DNA from: Hevea brasiliensis
Taxonomy: Eukaryota; Streptophyta; Magnoliopsida; Malpighiales; Euphorbiaceae
Length of the DNA stretch: 64,000 nucleotides
Direction: 5' to 3'
Assembly (NCBI RefSeq): GCF_030052815.1
Contig: NC_079497.1
Location: forward strand, 18,738,258 to 18,802,257
This document shows positions 11,113 through 22,820 of this stretch, piece after piece; within the stretch, counting starts at the first letter, position 1; each line of letters begins with the position of its first letter. Made by a program: the position numbers and the translations under genes. Under the pieces are notes generated by a model that did no database searches, was not told the origin of the DNA, and was given only the letters and a program-made list of their open reading frames with translations.

Positions 11113-12180
11113 ATGGACCCTACATCTCAGAGGGCAGTTGAGGAGGAAGTGGAGAGTCATGCTCCACCTGCAGCAGCTGAGACTGGGGGTATGGGAGAAC
11201 CTGCTCCTTGACTCAAGCGAGCACCTTTCGGCCTCCACGAGCCATGTTCCGAGAAATGGCGAATTCTTGAGACAAATGGCGGGGTAATGCCAAGCACCAC
11301 CACCACCACCTCCACAACCAAAATCACATCTAGAAAAATTGAGAAAGTTTGGAGCGGTGGACTTCTTTGGCAAGAGAGAAGATGATTACATTGCGGTAGA
11401 ATTGGTTGAACAGAACAGGCAGAGTTTTAAAACAACTCCACTGCACCCCATAGCAAAATTTAGAGGCTGTTGTATCTCTGTTGCAAGATGATGCATATGA
11501 ATGGTGGGACACGGTATCCAGTGAAGTGCAACCAAAAGTTATAACTTGGGACTTCTTCCTCTCTGAATTCAAGAAGAAATATGTGGGTAGTGTATACCTG
11601 GAAGAGAGAAGAAGAGAGTTCATTAATCTGAGGCAGAGACAGCTGTCAGTGGCCGAGTATGAGAAGGAATTCGTCAGATTGAGCCGCTATGGAAGGGAGA
11701 TAGTCTCTAATGAGGCCGAAAGGTGTAAGAGATTTGAAGAAGGATTAAATGACAATATAAAGATCATGATCACTGCCTTGGGAACCACAGACTTCACCAA
11801 GTTAGTGGAAGCTGTAATAAAGGTTGAAAAGGTTAGAATAAGTGAGCAGACCAAAAGAGAGCGAGAAGAGGGCCCAGTCGGTCTAGTTCATCTCCTGCAT
11901 TTGGGAAGAAGTTCAAGGGTCCACCTGCACAGAGTTCAGGTCAACCACAAGGTTAGGGTCAGTCTCAGGGGCCCAGGCCACAGTTTACCCCTAGGAGAGG
12001 TCAGTCCACACCATCAGTGGGCAGCTCTCCAGGGATGGGGTTCAGGGGACCAACCACAGCATCTTCTGCATGTCCACATTGTTTGAAATGGCATAAGGGA
12101 GAGTGTTGGAGAGTGACTGGTGCTTGCTTAAGATGTGGGTCAATAGAGCATCAGTTGAAGAACTGTCCACGCAGAACTAC
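11113..12180 (+). pseudogene. Element D gag (broken)
   Basis: The likely start is ATG at 11,113 (MDPTSQRAVEEEVES), shared with element F at 60,519. A TGA at codon 33 (11,209-11,211) and shifts near 11,390 and 11,880 break it. The core 11,481-11,880 reads as a retrotransposon gag (capsid) domain with AYEWWDTV, FKKKYVG and RQRQLSVAEYEKEF. A CCHC zinc knuckle ([14 protein letters not shown], about 12,124-12,165) would bind genomic RNA during packaging, preceded by [12 protein letters not shown]. Gag forms the particle in which reverse transcription occurs. The linker between capsid and knuckle is scrambled relative to F. Confidence 0.9.
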
Positions 12181-12189
12181 TACAGCTGC

Positions 12190-15100
12190 TCCAACACAAG
12201 CGCATGCACTGCTCCTGCACCACAAAGGGGTAGGAAATCTGGCAAATCTGACGCAGTGGGACCATCACAGAGGCCTGCATCTGAGCCAGCAGAGAGGCCT
12301 GATAACAGACCACCTGCCAGAGCTTATGCCATGAGAGCTCAGGAGGAGCAAGATGCCCCGGACGTCATAAGGGGTACGTTCTCCCTCTACAATACATCTG
12401 TGCATGCATTAGTGGATCCAGGATCCACTCATTCATACATCTGCATCAACCTACCCGTAGAAAGGGGGATACTAGTAGGGGAGAGTGACCAAGACATTCT
12501 GGTCACTAATCCATTGGGCCACAGTGTAGTGGTGAACAAAGTATACAAGGGTTGCCCGTTAAGGATTCAGGGGTATGAATTTTTGGCAGACCTGATTGAG
12601 TTGCCCTTCCACAAGTTTGACGTGATTTTGGGAATGGATTGGTTGTCACGTCATCAGGCAATAGTTGATTGTAAACTGAAGAGGATTTCTTTGAAAACTT
12701 CTGAGGGTAATGAGATTACAGTTGTGGAGGAAAGGACAGATTTCTTGTCCAATGTCATCTCAGCCACAGTTGCAAGAAGAATGATGAGAAAAGGCTGTGA
12801 AGCCTACCTAGCACATGTGGTGGATACTAGGCAGGCTAAGCCAAACCTGAGTGATATACCCACAGTAAGAGACTTCCCAGAGGTATTTCCTGAAGAATTG
12901 CCTGGTTTGCCACCAGAAAGGGAAGTTGAATTTGCTATTGAGACACTGCCGGATATAACACCCATTTCCATTACTCCTTATAGGATGGCACCCACGGAAT
13001 TGAGGGAGTTGAAAACTCAATTGCAAGAGTTACTTGATAAGGGGTTTCTACGCCCCAGGGTGTCACCATGGGGAGCTCCAATGCTGTTTGTAAAGAAGAA
13101 GGATGGGACTTTGAGGCTTTACATTGATTACCGGCAGTTGAATAAAGTGACTGTGAAGAACAAATATCCGTTGCCTAGAATTGATGATCTGTTTGATCAG
13201 TTGGAGCAGGAGTATTTTCTAAGATTGATCTCAGATCAGGGTATCATCAGTTGAGGGTGAAGGATGTAGATGTGCCAAAGACTGCATTCAGGACCCGGTA
13301 TGGGCTTTATGAGTTTCTGGTGATGCCCTTTGGCCTAACAAATGCACCAGCAGCATTTATGGACCTTATGAACCGTATCTTCCATCCATACCTAGATCGG
13401 TTCGTAGTGGTCTTTATTGATGATATTCTGGTGTACTCCAAGACCAGGGAAGAACATGATGAGCATTTGAGGATTATTTGCAAACCCTGAGAGAAAAGAA
13501 GCTGTATGCTAAGTTGTCCAAGTGTGACTTCTGGTTGAATGAGATTGCATTCCTTGGACACATAGTGTCAGCTGATGGGATTGGGGTGGATCCCAAGAAA
13601 ATAGAAGCAGTGATGGAATGGAAGCCTCCCAGAAATTCAACTGAGGTCAGAAGCTTCTTGGGGCTAGCTGGGTATTACAGGAAATTTGTGAAGGGATTTT
13701 CCTTAATAGCTGCTCCAATGACCAAGTTGTTACACAAGAATGTCAGATTTGACTGGAATGACAAGTGTCAGAACAGTTTTGAGAAGTTGAAGGCTATGTT
13801 GATGGAGGTACCAGTGTTAACACAACCAGTGTCAGGAAAGGACTTTGTGGTCTACAGTGATGCCTCTCATAATAGGTTAGGGTGTGTATTGATGCAAGAG
13901 GGGAAGGTGGTCGCTTATGCTTCCAGGCAGCTAAGGCCACATGAACAAAATTACCCTACCCATGATCTAGAGCTTGCAGCAATTATCTTCGCACTGAAAA
14001 GATGGAGGCATTACTTGTATGGTGAAAAGTGTTACATTTACACAGACCACAAAGGCCTGAAATACTTGCCAACCCAGAAGGAGCTCAACCTTAGACAGAG
14101 ACGATGGATTGAGTTCCTGAAGGATTATGATTGTGTAATTGACTACCATCCTGGGAAGGCAAATGTAGTTGCTGATACTTTGAGCAGAAAATCCATCACA
14201 GCTTTGAGATCATTGAATGCCCGTCTATCTTTAGTTCGAGATGGAGCTATTTTGGCTGAGTTGCAAGTGAGGCCAAACCTATTACAGCATATTTTAGATG
14301 GGCAGAAAGTAGATGAGAAGCTAATGGCTATCATGAGCAAAATCTCTGAGGGAAAAGCAAGTGACTATGAGGTGAAAGCAGATGGGTGTCTCTACTACAA
14401 AGGAAGAGTATGTGTACCAGATAATGAGGAATTGAAAGCCAGTATTCTGAAAGAGGCACATACCAGTGTTTATGCTATGCACCCAGGAAGTACAAAGATG
14501 TATCATGATCCAAGCTTGATATTGGTGGCCTGGTATGAAGAAAGACATAGCTGACTATGTGACTAAATGTTTGACATGTCAGCAAGTCAAGGCAGAACAT
14601 CAAGTTCCATCGGGTTTGCTACAGCCTACACGCATACCTGAATGGAAATGGGATCGGGTTACCATGGATTTTGTAAGTGGTCTACCTCTTACCCAGAAGA
14701 AACATGATGCAGTATGGGTGATAGTAGATAGATTGACTAAGTCAGCACACTTTCTGCCAGTTAGGACTGACTACTCATTGGAGAAGTTAGCAGAATTGTA
14801 TATCAGTGAGATAGTTAGACTGCATGGAATTCCACTTTCCATCATATCTAATCGAGACCCAAGGTTTACATCGAGATTTTGGAAGAAGTTGCATGAGTCC
14901 TTGGGTACACAACTCCACTTCAGCACAGCATTCCATCCTCAGACGGATGGGCAATCCAAAAGAGTAATCCAGGTAAACAATTGAATCAATTGAATTAATA
15001 CAACTATTGAACTAAAATGATAACAATAACATGAAATATATGTCAGGTCCTTGAGGATATGCTGAGGAGTTGTGTCATTGAGTTTGAGGGAAGTTGGGAT

Positions 15101-15805
15101 AGATACCTCCCACTGGCAGAATTTGCATACAACAATAGCTACCAAGCTAGTATCCAAATGGCCCCGTATGAAGCACTGTATGGGAGGAAATGTAGAACTC
15201 CAGTGTGCTGGACTGAATTGGGTGAAGACAAACTGGTAGGGCCAGATCTGGTGAAACAGACTGAGGAGAAAGTGAAACTAATCAAAGCCAATCTGAAGGT
15301 TGCCTCAGACAGACAGAAATCTTATGCCGACCTGAAGAGAAAAGAAATAGAATATGCGGTTGGCAATAAAGTGTTCCTCAAGGTGTCACCGTGGAAGAAG
15401 GTATTGAGGTTTGGAAGAAAAGGTAAGTTAAGCCCTAGGTTCATTGGCCCATATGAAGTCATTGAACGTGTGGGTCCAGTGGCCTATAGGCTAGCTTTAC
15501 CACCAAAGCTGGACAAGATCCACAATGTGTTCCACGTGTCCATGCTCAGAAGATACCGCTCAGATCCTTCACATGTCATCTCCAGGGAAGAAATTGAAAT
15601 ATAGCCCGATTTGACATATGAAGAAGAACCTCTACGGATCCTGGCTCGGGAAGTGAAAGAGTTGAGAAATAAGCAGATTCCACTGGTGAAAGTGCTTTGG
15701 AGGCACCACAACACCGAGGAGGCAACTTGGAAAAGTGAAGAAACGATGAGGCAACAGTTCCCTCAACTGTTTGCATCAGGTAAATTTCGAGGACAAAATT
15801 TAAAT
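12190..15805 (+). pseudogene. Element D pol: protease, RT, RNase H, integrase, chromodomain (broken)
   Basis: In order: aspartic protease with active-site-like LVDPGSTHS (12,408-12,434) and VILGMDWL (about 12,623-12,646); RT with [16 protein letters not shown] and catalytic FIDD (about 13,412-13,423); RNase H with VVYSDASH (about 13,849-13,872) and [10 protein letters not shown]; integrase zinc-binding HPGSTKMYH and [11 protein letters not shown] (14,478-14,600); integrase core (MDFVSGLPL, then HPQTDGQS about 14,935-14,958); C-terminal GKLSPRFIGPYEV (about 15,422-15,460); and a chromodomain (15,611-15,780, QIPLVKVLWRHH). Frame breaks lie near 13,205, 13,480 and 14,510, with a stop at 15,602-15,604. 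The shift at 14,973 is removed if the 74-bp intron-like insertion is spliced. Confidence 0.94.
14973..15046 (+). other. 74-bp GT-AG intron-like insertion in D integrase
   Basis: The integrase reads AAAAGAGTAATCCAG, then GTAAACAATT...ATATATGTCAG, then GTCCTTGAGGATATG. Family-B (about 36,812-36,830) and element C (about 5,212-5,232) integrases run straight through the same point with no insertion. Removing 74 bp joins the codons for RVIQ and VLEDML in frame; keeping it shifts the frame and stops at once. It is AT-rich, starts GT, ends TGTCAG and has branch-site-like ACTAAAAT and TAACAATAAC 15-40 bases upstream of the end. The length is near the lower limit for plant introns. Splicing is inferred. 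Confidence 0.6.
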
Positions 15806-15806
15806 T

Positions 15807-15819
15807 AGAGGGGAAGAGT
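15807..15819 (+). other. Polypurine tract of element D
   Basis: AGAGGGGAAGAGT lies immediately before the TG of the 3' LTR, the expected position of the plus-strand primer. Confidence 0.85.
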
Positions 15820-18800
15820 TGTAACACCCTCCCTGTAGCAACTCCGTATATTCTACTGTTCCGGTGACCAGTGTTGGTCCGAACAGCTAGAACGATCGGA
15901 AAAATATTTAAACTAAAGTGAGGGACCATAATTAACTCAAATATTAATAAGAAAAATTTAGTAAAAATTTTAGAAATAAAATACAACTAAGTCAAATGAG
16001 CCGGTGCCCAAGCGATGGTAACCCAGAGAGAAGTTGCGGTTCTCGCAACTAGGAGCCCTAGACCCGGGGAAAAATTCATAAAATAATTTTTGGGACTCCA
16101 GAGAAGGGTCATTGAGGTTCCTATGGCATTACAATGCCAAGAAAATATTTAGAAAAATTTTTCAATCGGTACAGACAATTTTGACCCGTTAAGCCAAACG
16201 AAGGGCATTTTGGTCATTTCGCTTTCAGAGACGATTTTTGGCCGACTTGTCCAGTTAAGTAAATAATTATTATGATCTAAAATATAAATAAATATTGCTA
16301 AAAATTAAATTAAAAATGAATAGAAAAGAAAGAAAAAGAAAATGACTTAAATCCTTAATTATGACATCACTATGATGTCATTTAAATGCCCTCCACTAAT
16401 CAACATTTAACAACACAACAAGAATTCTTTAAAAAAGGGAAAAATGACAAATTAAGAAACCAATTTCTGGTTTCTTCTTCCTCTTCAAGCCGTGACCCTC
16501 TCTTCCATCTCCCTCCATTAAAATTTCTTTCATCACTTCCATTTTCCCATGAATTTTCACTACAAAACTCTAGACATCTTTCATTAAAACTTGTCTATAC
16601 CTCTTGGGGAAGTATTTGGCAGCCTAGAAAAGGAAAGAAAGTAAAGTTTAAGCTTGAGAAAATTCTGCCCTACAAGAGGTTAGTGCCTATCTATACATAA
16701 ATCTCTCTTATTCCATGTTAGAGACTTCAAATGAGTAAGGATTTGTGGATTAAATGAATAAAATTCATGTGTATGTACACTATGAATTTCGGCAGCCCTA
16801 AGGAAGGGATAAGATTGATTGTTTTTTATGGACTTAGAGTGGACTAGAGATCATGATTAAAGAATATATATATGTGGATAATGAATTAGTGAGGTAATTA
16901 AGGTATCTTGTGTAAATTCATAATGGGAATTAGGGTTTTGGGGGTGAAACTTCGACTTTGCTCATGAAATGGTGAGTGAACATTCTAATGGTCAATTAGT
17001 GACCATTTGAGGTAAGTTGACCATAATTTGAAGTGAATTAGGGTATTACAAAATGAATTGGTATGCTGCCTAGTCAGGGCAGCAGGTGAGGCTGTGAGTC
17101 CAGCCTGTTTGGACTGCCATAACTCTGTCTGTGCAGGTTCAATTGGTGTTTGGCCAATTGGACATGAAAATAGACACATAATGGCACAATTTTGGTGAAG
17201 AAACCATGCCCAAAAGACCAAAGCAAGTGGACCAAAAACTGGCCCCAATCCGAATGTCCTGCAACCAGATTCTGCAGAATGACCAAATGAACAGTAATTG
17301 TTCATTTGGTCATAACTCATTGTAGAATGGCCCAATTGACCTGAAATTTTTACATTAACAAGTTAAGATATATACAAACAACTTTCATGAAGAAACCTAC
17401 CCCAAATTATGACCAGAACCTATCCAAAAAGGTAGTTGCAGTCACTATTCACTGCACTGTAGATATGGTCTGTTCTGCAATTTTTTAATCCAGCCAGCTG
17501 TGGTTTTTGGACCATAACTGGAGCTTCAAAACTCCAAATGGAGTGATTCAAAAAAAGAAATTCAACTACACAAAATAAGGAACAACTTTCATGTTTATCA
17601 TTTTCTCAAATTCTCACTGCAACAGCAACTAATAGAACAGTAAAGTTTAGATATGAAAATTGAAAAATTCTGCTCCCTTAGTTTAAGCTTAGAAATGGTA
17701 TTGGTGATTAATGCCAACAAGTTTTGAATGCAAAATGTGGTATGTTGGGAGTGTCAAAACCAATGTACCTATTTTCTATGCAAAAGTCAACATTTTTGTT
17801 GACTAATGAAGTGAATAGTAACATCAAAACTTGAAATCCAAAAATTGAAGAATTCTAAAGCATCAAATGCCCTAGTATACCTAACAAGATTGGTTTGGAT
17901 AGTTTGGCATGCCAATAGGGTTCAGTTAGCAGTACTGCATATGGCATTATGCCATTCTGTAATTTTATGGCTTTTAGCCATTTTGACATTGTGTTGAGAC
18001 TTGGCCTCGTGCCTCATATTATTTACAGCTTGTTAGCTGTTCTGTTACACACTAGGAGATACATATGTGACCGATGGTGTGACGGCCCGAGGTACTTGAT
18101 ACCCAAAGGCGCTACTTACCGTTTATCCAAATCCAATATTCAAGATAGGTTACTTGGGCAACCAAAAGAATGAAAGTGGATAAAATTAACGAAATAAATG
18201 ATTATAACGAGTACAAAACAAGTAAAACATCGATACATTCAATGCATATTTATTTCTGTTATGTCTTTTTATTTTATTATTGGCACCACTAAGCATTATT
18301 GTTTAGCGCATTGCTTTTGCCACGCGTAGGTTCTGGAGATACTGATCGAGAGCCCAGTAGACCGCAGACTGGGTGAGACCATCCTGCAGCTCTGCATAGT
18401 GTCCGTGTCACCTCACCATCTTCAGTGCATTGGTAGGACACTAAGTTTCATTTTGGTATTTTGTAATTAATTTTTATTTTATCATATGTAATTGAACTTA
18501 TGTAATGTATTTTGATGTCCATGTAAATAATGAAAATTGTGGCTATGAATGTAAAATTTGAGTGTTTATTTATTGCTTGTATATGAGTATCATGAGAAAT
18601 GAATGTTTGAGTAATGGAAATATTGTTGAAAATCATATTAAGACTTTGTTGATAAAATGGAGTTGGGATTGTTTGGAAATGATTTTGGAAGTGTTTTTCA
18701 CAGGTTCCGAAGAACTGTTTTCTCCATTTTTAGCGGGTACTCTGCCAGATTTTCTATAAAATTTTCAGAACCTCAAATAAATTATAATGTCAATAAATGA

Positions 18801-18931
18801 CTTAAATGAATTATATTTCACAAGTTATATTCAAAACTATGATAAAAATTAATTAAAAAAAATAGAGTGTTCCGGTACACCGTGTGACATAACTTACTCG
18901 GATATACTGTAGACGGGTAAGGGGTGTCACA
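15820..18931 (+). repeat. Element D 3' LTR
   Basis: 3,112 bp, from TGTAACACCCT to GGGTGTCACA. It contains the intron-like pair at 16,679 and 18,703 (acceptor TTTTTCACAG) and the hairpins at 18,289-18,373. Here hairpin 1 has one G-U type change (TGTTTAG) and hairpin 3 is CCCAGT/ACTGGG. In several clustered differences from the 5' LTR, this copy matches element F instead, so the 5' LTR is the divergent one. Confidence 0.95.
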
Positions 18932-18936
18932 AAGTC
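18932..18936. repeat. Target-site duplication AAGTC, right copy of element D
   Basis: Exact match to 7,888-7,892. Element C LTR sequence resumes immediately afterwards. Confidence 0.93.
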
Positions 18937-19772
18937 TGAGTGAGTATAGTTTTGAGTTGATCTCGCTAACCCCCACATTTGGATTATTAACAGAAAGTCT
19001 GGCTTGAGTTGATCTCGCTGACAGGTATTAAATTAAGAGAGCTATATAGGAGATTGGCTCTCACACTTATTTACAATGATGTGACACATGGGTGTGTGAG
19101 TGCTCCAAATTATCTTTTGTGTGAATATTGTTTGAATTTTGTTTAATATGTTTGTACATGTTGCATTTCATACTTTGGGATGCATTAGCCTTAGATAGTT
19201 ATAGAAATTATATTTAAAATCAATATCTTACTCTATGAGTCGAACGCTTGCTCTTATTCAACTATTTTCCTCAGGTGACAGGAGGATTCTTTGAGATTAA
19301 CCTGCTTTCTTTCTAGCAAGTTTACCAATAGCCATTTAATTGTATTTTTCTTTTCTTGTTTTTAATTTAGAAGCTCTGCATGTACTAGAAATATTTTAAT
19401 CTTGTTTGGACTGTTTCATTTCTTTGGAAATTGTAAATATAATATATGGACATGTGAGATGTGTGAAATGGATATATGCTCTGGATGAGGGAGCTGAGCT
19501 TCCATTTGATTATTTTGTCTATTTGAGGATTACGAGGATGAGTTGAGGTCTCCAAATTAAAATGATTTGTGATTACAGGTCCGGTGAGTTGAGATTTCCC
19601 CATTGGATAGTCTAATTTATGGCTAGACTCTGTTTGTTTATTTTTTTGAAATTGGACTATAGTTATGGGTTTTATGGTTGGGCTGGGAATAGTTAGGCTT
19701 ACTATGGGCTTTGGGGGCCTTATATTGACCTAAGTCCTAGTGCCAGTCCAGCCCAAAATTTGGGTCGTGATA
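18937..19772 (+). mobile_element. Element C 3' LTR, second part
   Basis: Continuation of the LTR interrupted at 7,892. It ends CCAAAATTTGGGTCGTGATA, resembling the usual chromovirus LTR end GGGTCGTGACA with CA changed to TA. Directly after it the sequence reads as hAT transposase, so C inserted into that transposon. A tandem pair of GAGTTGATCTCGCT motifs (18,955 and 19,008) is visible. Confidence 0.72.
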
Positions 19773-21420
19773 ACCAACACAAGCTCATTTTTACTATGTT
19801 GAAGGGGAGCTTATGAGCTTAGATAGAGGAAGAAGATCTCAAGAGGAGAGGAAGGGGAAATTTTATAGAGTTTTGGCTAGTCCATCTAGATATACAATAG
19901 CAAGAGATTGCTATCAATAATTTATTTTTGAGAAGAAAAAGTTGTCTATACTAATTGCATCTCAGTGTCAAAGGGTTTCTCTAACCATAAACACATGGAC
20001 TAGCATTCAAAACTTCTCTTATTTATGTTTAACTGCTCATTTTATTGATTCTAAATGGAAAATGTAGAAATGCATCTTGAATTTCACTGTTATTAAGAGT
20101 TATAAAGGGGTGAATATTAGGAATGCCATTGATTTTTGCATGTAGGAGTGGGGTTTGTCTAAGGCTATGTACATCACTATTGATAATGCATCTTTGAATG
20201 ACTCTGCTATTTCAAAAAAAGGCTACTTACGAAAAATGCATTTATATTGGGTAAGGATGCATTTTATATGAGGTGTTGTGCTTATGTCATACAATTAGTT
20301 ATGAGGGATGGACTTAATGTTGTGCAAGGTTCTATTAGAAGGATTAAGGATGTAGTGAAACATATAAGGATTAGTCTACAATGCTTTGAAATGTTTAAGA
20401 AGTGTTATCAATTGCCAGGACTCAAGTCTAAATCCTCTTTGCAATTAGATTGTCTAACTAGGTGGAATTCGACATATTTAATGTTAGAATCTACATTGTC
20501 ATATCAAAATGCCTTTGATAGGTTAGAAGATGTAGACAATTAATTTCAATTTAGGGATGAGTTGCCTAGTGAATTTGATTGGCATAATGCTATGATTCTT
20601 TGCAAATTCCTTAAGAAATTCTACAATGTCACTTGCAAGTTGTCTAGATGTGTATTCCATATCTAGCTTTTACTTCCCTGAGATCACGAAAATTTTAAAG
20701 GAATTACACAATCATGAAAACAGTAAAGATGATAGAATAGTTAAAATGGGTAAGCAAATGAGGGCAAAGTTTAACAAACATTAGGGTTCATTAAATAAGA
20801 TGAATGTGATGCTATTTGTGGCAGTTGTCCTAGACCTAGATATAAGTAGAGTTATATTAAAGCCAAACATATTATTCATTATTCTGAAAGTGTGGCCCAA
20901 CTCTTGATTGATAGAGTGGTAAATGCTTTAAAAGAAATGTTGAATGAATATATAAGAGATGAGGATCAAGCATGTACGGGTGATAGTGGTTCTAGTTAGA
21001 ATGCTAATGTTGAAAAAGTGCAATAATGCAATGATGGAAGAAGATGAAGAGATTAATGATTACTTTGTTCAAATAGAGGAACCAAAGTTGGCTTCCCAAT
21101 CCAAGTTGGATAGGTATTTGGAAGAACTTCTTAACAAGTTCACTAAAGAATTTGACCTATTATTGTGGTGGAAGGTGAATTCAGTGAGGTATCCAATTTT
21201 ATCTAACGTAGCCAAGAATATACTAGCTATTCAGTGTTTGATTATGGCTTTTAAATTTGTATTTAGCACTGGAGGGAGGACTATGGATCAATGAGATCTT
21301 TACTTCCAACTATTGCAGAGGTTTTCATTTTTTGCCAAGATTGGTTGAGAAATCAAAGCAAATTTATCCAACTTGGAAAATCCATTGAAGATCTTAAAAG
21401 TTAGGAGTCAGGTATAACTA
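19773..21420 (+). pseudogene. hAT transposase, RICESLEEPER/Ac-like, C-terminal two thirds (broken)
   Basis: The conceptual reading, across several frames, shows the plant hAT pattern. First comes SPSRYTIARDC (about 19,880-19,915), then RVSLTINTWTSIQNFSYLCL and TAHFIDSKWK. Then DNASLNDSAIS, then MRCCAYVIQLVMRDGL (20,268-20,315). Then the SKSSLQLDCLTRWNSTYLML block (about 20,427-20,490) and finally the dimerisation region LDRYLEE...FDLLLWWKVNSVRYPILS with AFKFVFSTGGR (21,109-21,280). The longest open pieces are 20,247-20,543 and 20,959-21,294. Stops and shifts show a fossil. The N-terminal BED zinc finger is missing because element C begins at this point; it is expected beyond the left window edge. 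A host domesticated gene is unlikely given the damage. Confidence 0.87.
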
Positions 21421-22086
21421 TTGCAACAAATACATTGTATGATCTTAATTGTTCAATATTTGCAATTTTTTTTCGACTTTATTTTCTGTCATGTAATGAA
21501 TTTTAGAAATTACTCAAGATCCTAAAGTTATGGAGATGATCATTCCAAGAACTAGAGTGGATTGCTAGATATTGTAAGTTATAAATTAACTTTATTTTTT
21601 TTTACCTTTAATTAATTGAAAGTATTTATCTATTAATATATTTATTGTTTAAAAATGAAGGTGCCATTATATCGGAGGAAGGCTTGAATAAAGCATTTGA
21701 AAGCTAATTGTTATTGTTGTTGTGTTTTTTCTTTTCTTTTCTTTTCTTTTCTTTTCTTTTTCTTTCTCTTTCTAAATGTGAGAGTGAAGCTTTACTTTAT
21801 ATTATGCTTGTTGATTTGGTATTGTTTTATAATTTGGATGGAAATATTATGACTTATTATGGATATTTAGTGTTATCTTATATTTTTATGTGAGAATTGT
21901 TAATTTGATTTTAATATTTCTTTTGAATAAATAATTATGTTTATGCTTATTGATATTTTATTTTGATGTTAGTGTTGTTATTTTAATATTAGTATTATTA
22001 TTTTTATTGATATTTTGATATTAAAAATATATAATTATTTTTATTTTTTTAAAAGGAATACAATAATGCTACAATTTTAAATGTAA
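21421..22086. other. AT-rich 3' region of the hAT element
   Basis: No coding signal. It includes a pyrimidine microsatellite (21,725-21,773) and ATT-rich sequence, probably the 3' untranslated part of the hAT element since its GAACCG-rich subterminal zone follows. Confidence 0.5.
21725..21773 (+). repeat. (CTTTT)n microsatellite
   Basis: Nine or so CTTTT units grading into CTTTCT repeats. Confidence 0.95.
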
Positions 22087-22275
22087 GAATAGAGAACCAA
22101 ATCGAATCAGAATGAAAACCGAAACTGAAACTAAAACCGAACCAGAATTGAAAGCACTTAGAACCGAACCAGAACCAGAATCTAAATTTAGGTCTAGTTC
22201 TGATTCTAAAAAAAAGAAAAAACCGAAATTTGGTTATGGTTCTAGTTCTTATAAAGAACTGAACCGGATTCATTT
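22087..22275. repeat. hAT subterminal GAACCG-rich region
   Basis: Repeated AACCGAA/GAACC and, toward the right, GGTT/TTCGG-type motifs (AACCGAACCAGAA, TTAGAACCGAACCAG, GAACTGAACCGG). Arrays of GAACCG are common in the subterminal regions of plant hAT elements and bind transposase. The position, about 0.7 kb after the transposase end, fits the right end of the same element. No clean terminal inverted repeat or 8-bp duplication could be paired because the left end is outside the window. Confidence 0.5.
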
Positions 22276-22629
22276 TATTAAAAGAATTTTATTCTTATAA
22301 CAAAATATTTTTTCTCTACCTAACAAAATCACATAAAGTGCTTAAGTTTCAAATATTTTATCAAATACTATTAATGTTATTTTAAATTTTTCATATTTTT
22401 TATTTAAAAAGTTAGCTAATAAATATTTAAAAATTTTATTTACTTATAAATATTACATTTTGTTAGAAGCTCTATTGAAATAGAATATTTTTATTCTATC
22501 ATTAATAACAATTTTTATATATATTAAAAGTAAAGTTTGTGTAGAATTCAACTTTTTTAACACTTTTGATATGTATTCTTGCTCTCTACACTTACGATTT
22601 CTTTGTAAATAATTTTAGCTAAAATATAA
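22276..22629. other. AT-rich sequence, nothing recognised
   Basis: More than 75% A+T by eye, with no ORF or element signature. Confidence 0.6.
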
Positions 22630-22820
22630 CTGATTAGCTTTAACTTAGTAGTAATGGAGTGACTTCCAAAACTATGAGATCCCGAATTTGAGCTCCAGTC
22701 AAACCCAATTATAGTTAAAGCTATTACTTGTGTGAATGAACAAAATCTATGTTAAATGTGCTACAACCATTAGATAAATCAAATGATAATTATGAAAGAT
22801 GTGCTCTAATTCATATGATA
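22630..22820 (+). mobile_element. Possible tRNA-derived SINE remnant
   Basis: TTAGCTTTAACTTAGTAGTAATGG resembles a Pol III A box (tRNA-type TAGCTCAGTGGT), and GAGATCCCGAATTTGAGCTCC about 30 bases later resembles a B box (GGTTCGANNCC type). The order and spacing are those of plant SINEs. I see no clear poly(A) tail or target duplication. Confidence 0.35.

Larger units (their letters stand above)
7893..18931 (+). mobile_element. Complete chromovirus element D (Ty3/gypsy, Tekay/Del-like)
   Basis: An 11,039-bp LTR retrotransposon with 3.1 kb LTRs (7,893-10,985 and 15,820-18,931), TG...CA termini, a tRNA-iMet primer binding site (10,991-11,002), gag, protease-RT-RNase H-integrase-chromodomain and a polypurine tract. 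Flanking AAGTC copies show the ends are intact. The C-terminal chromodomain places it among plant chromoviruses; long LTRs and the LGCVLMQ and [16 protein letters not shown] motifs suggest Tekay/Del, which is an inference by recognition. The polyprotein has a gag stop at codon 33, several frameshifts and a stop before the chromodomain, so it cannot be autonomous as read. It sits inside the C LTR. Confidence 0.96.

Noticed and set aside
11008..11373. Antisense 121-codon ORF over D gag, also in F (60,414-60,728)
   Set aside because: It is the complement of gag coding sequence (poly-Gly opposite poly-Pro codons); shadow of the sense frame.
19773..21420. Domesticated hAT gene (functional host gene)
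   Set aside because: Numerous stops and frameshifts and a missing N-terminus make a working protein unlikely.
21708..21893. 61-codon ORF rich in Phe/Leu/Ser resembling a membrane peptide
   Set aside because: It is the translation of the CTTTT microsatellite.
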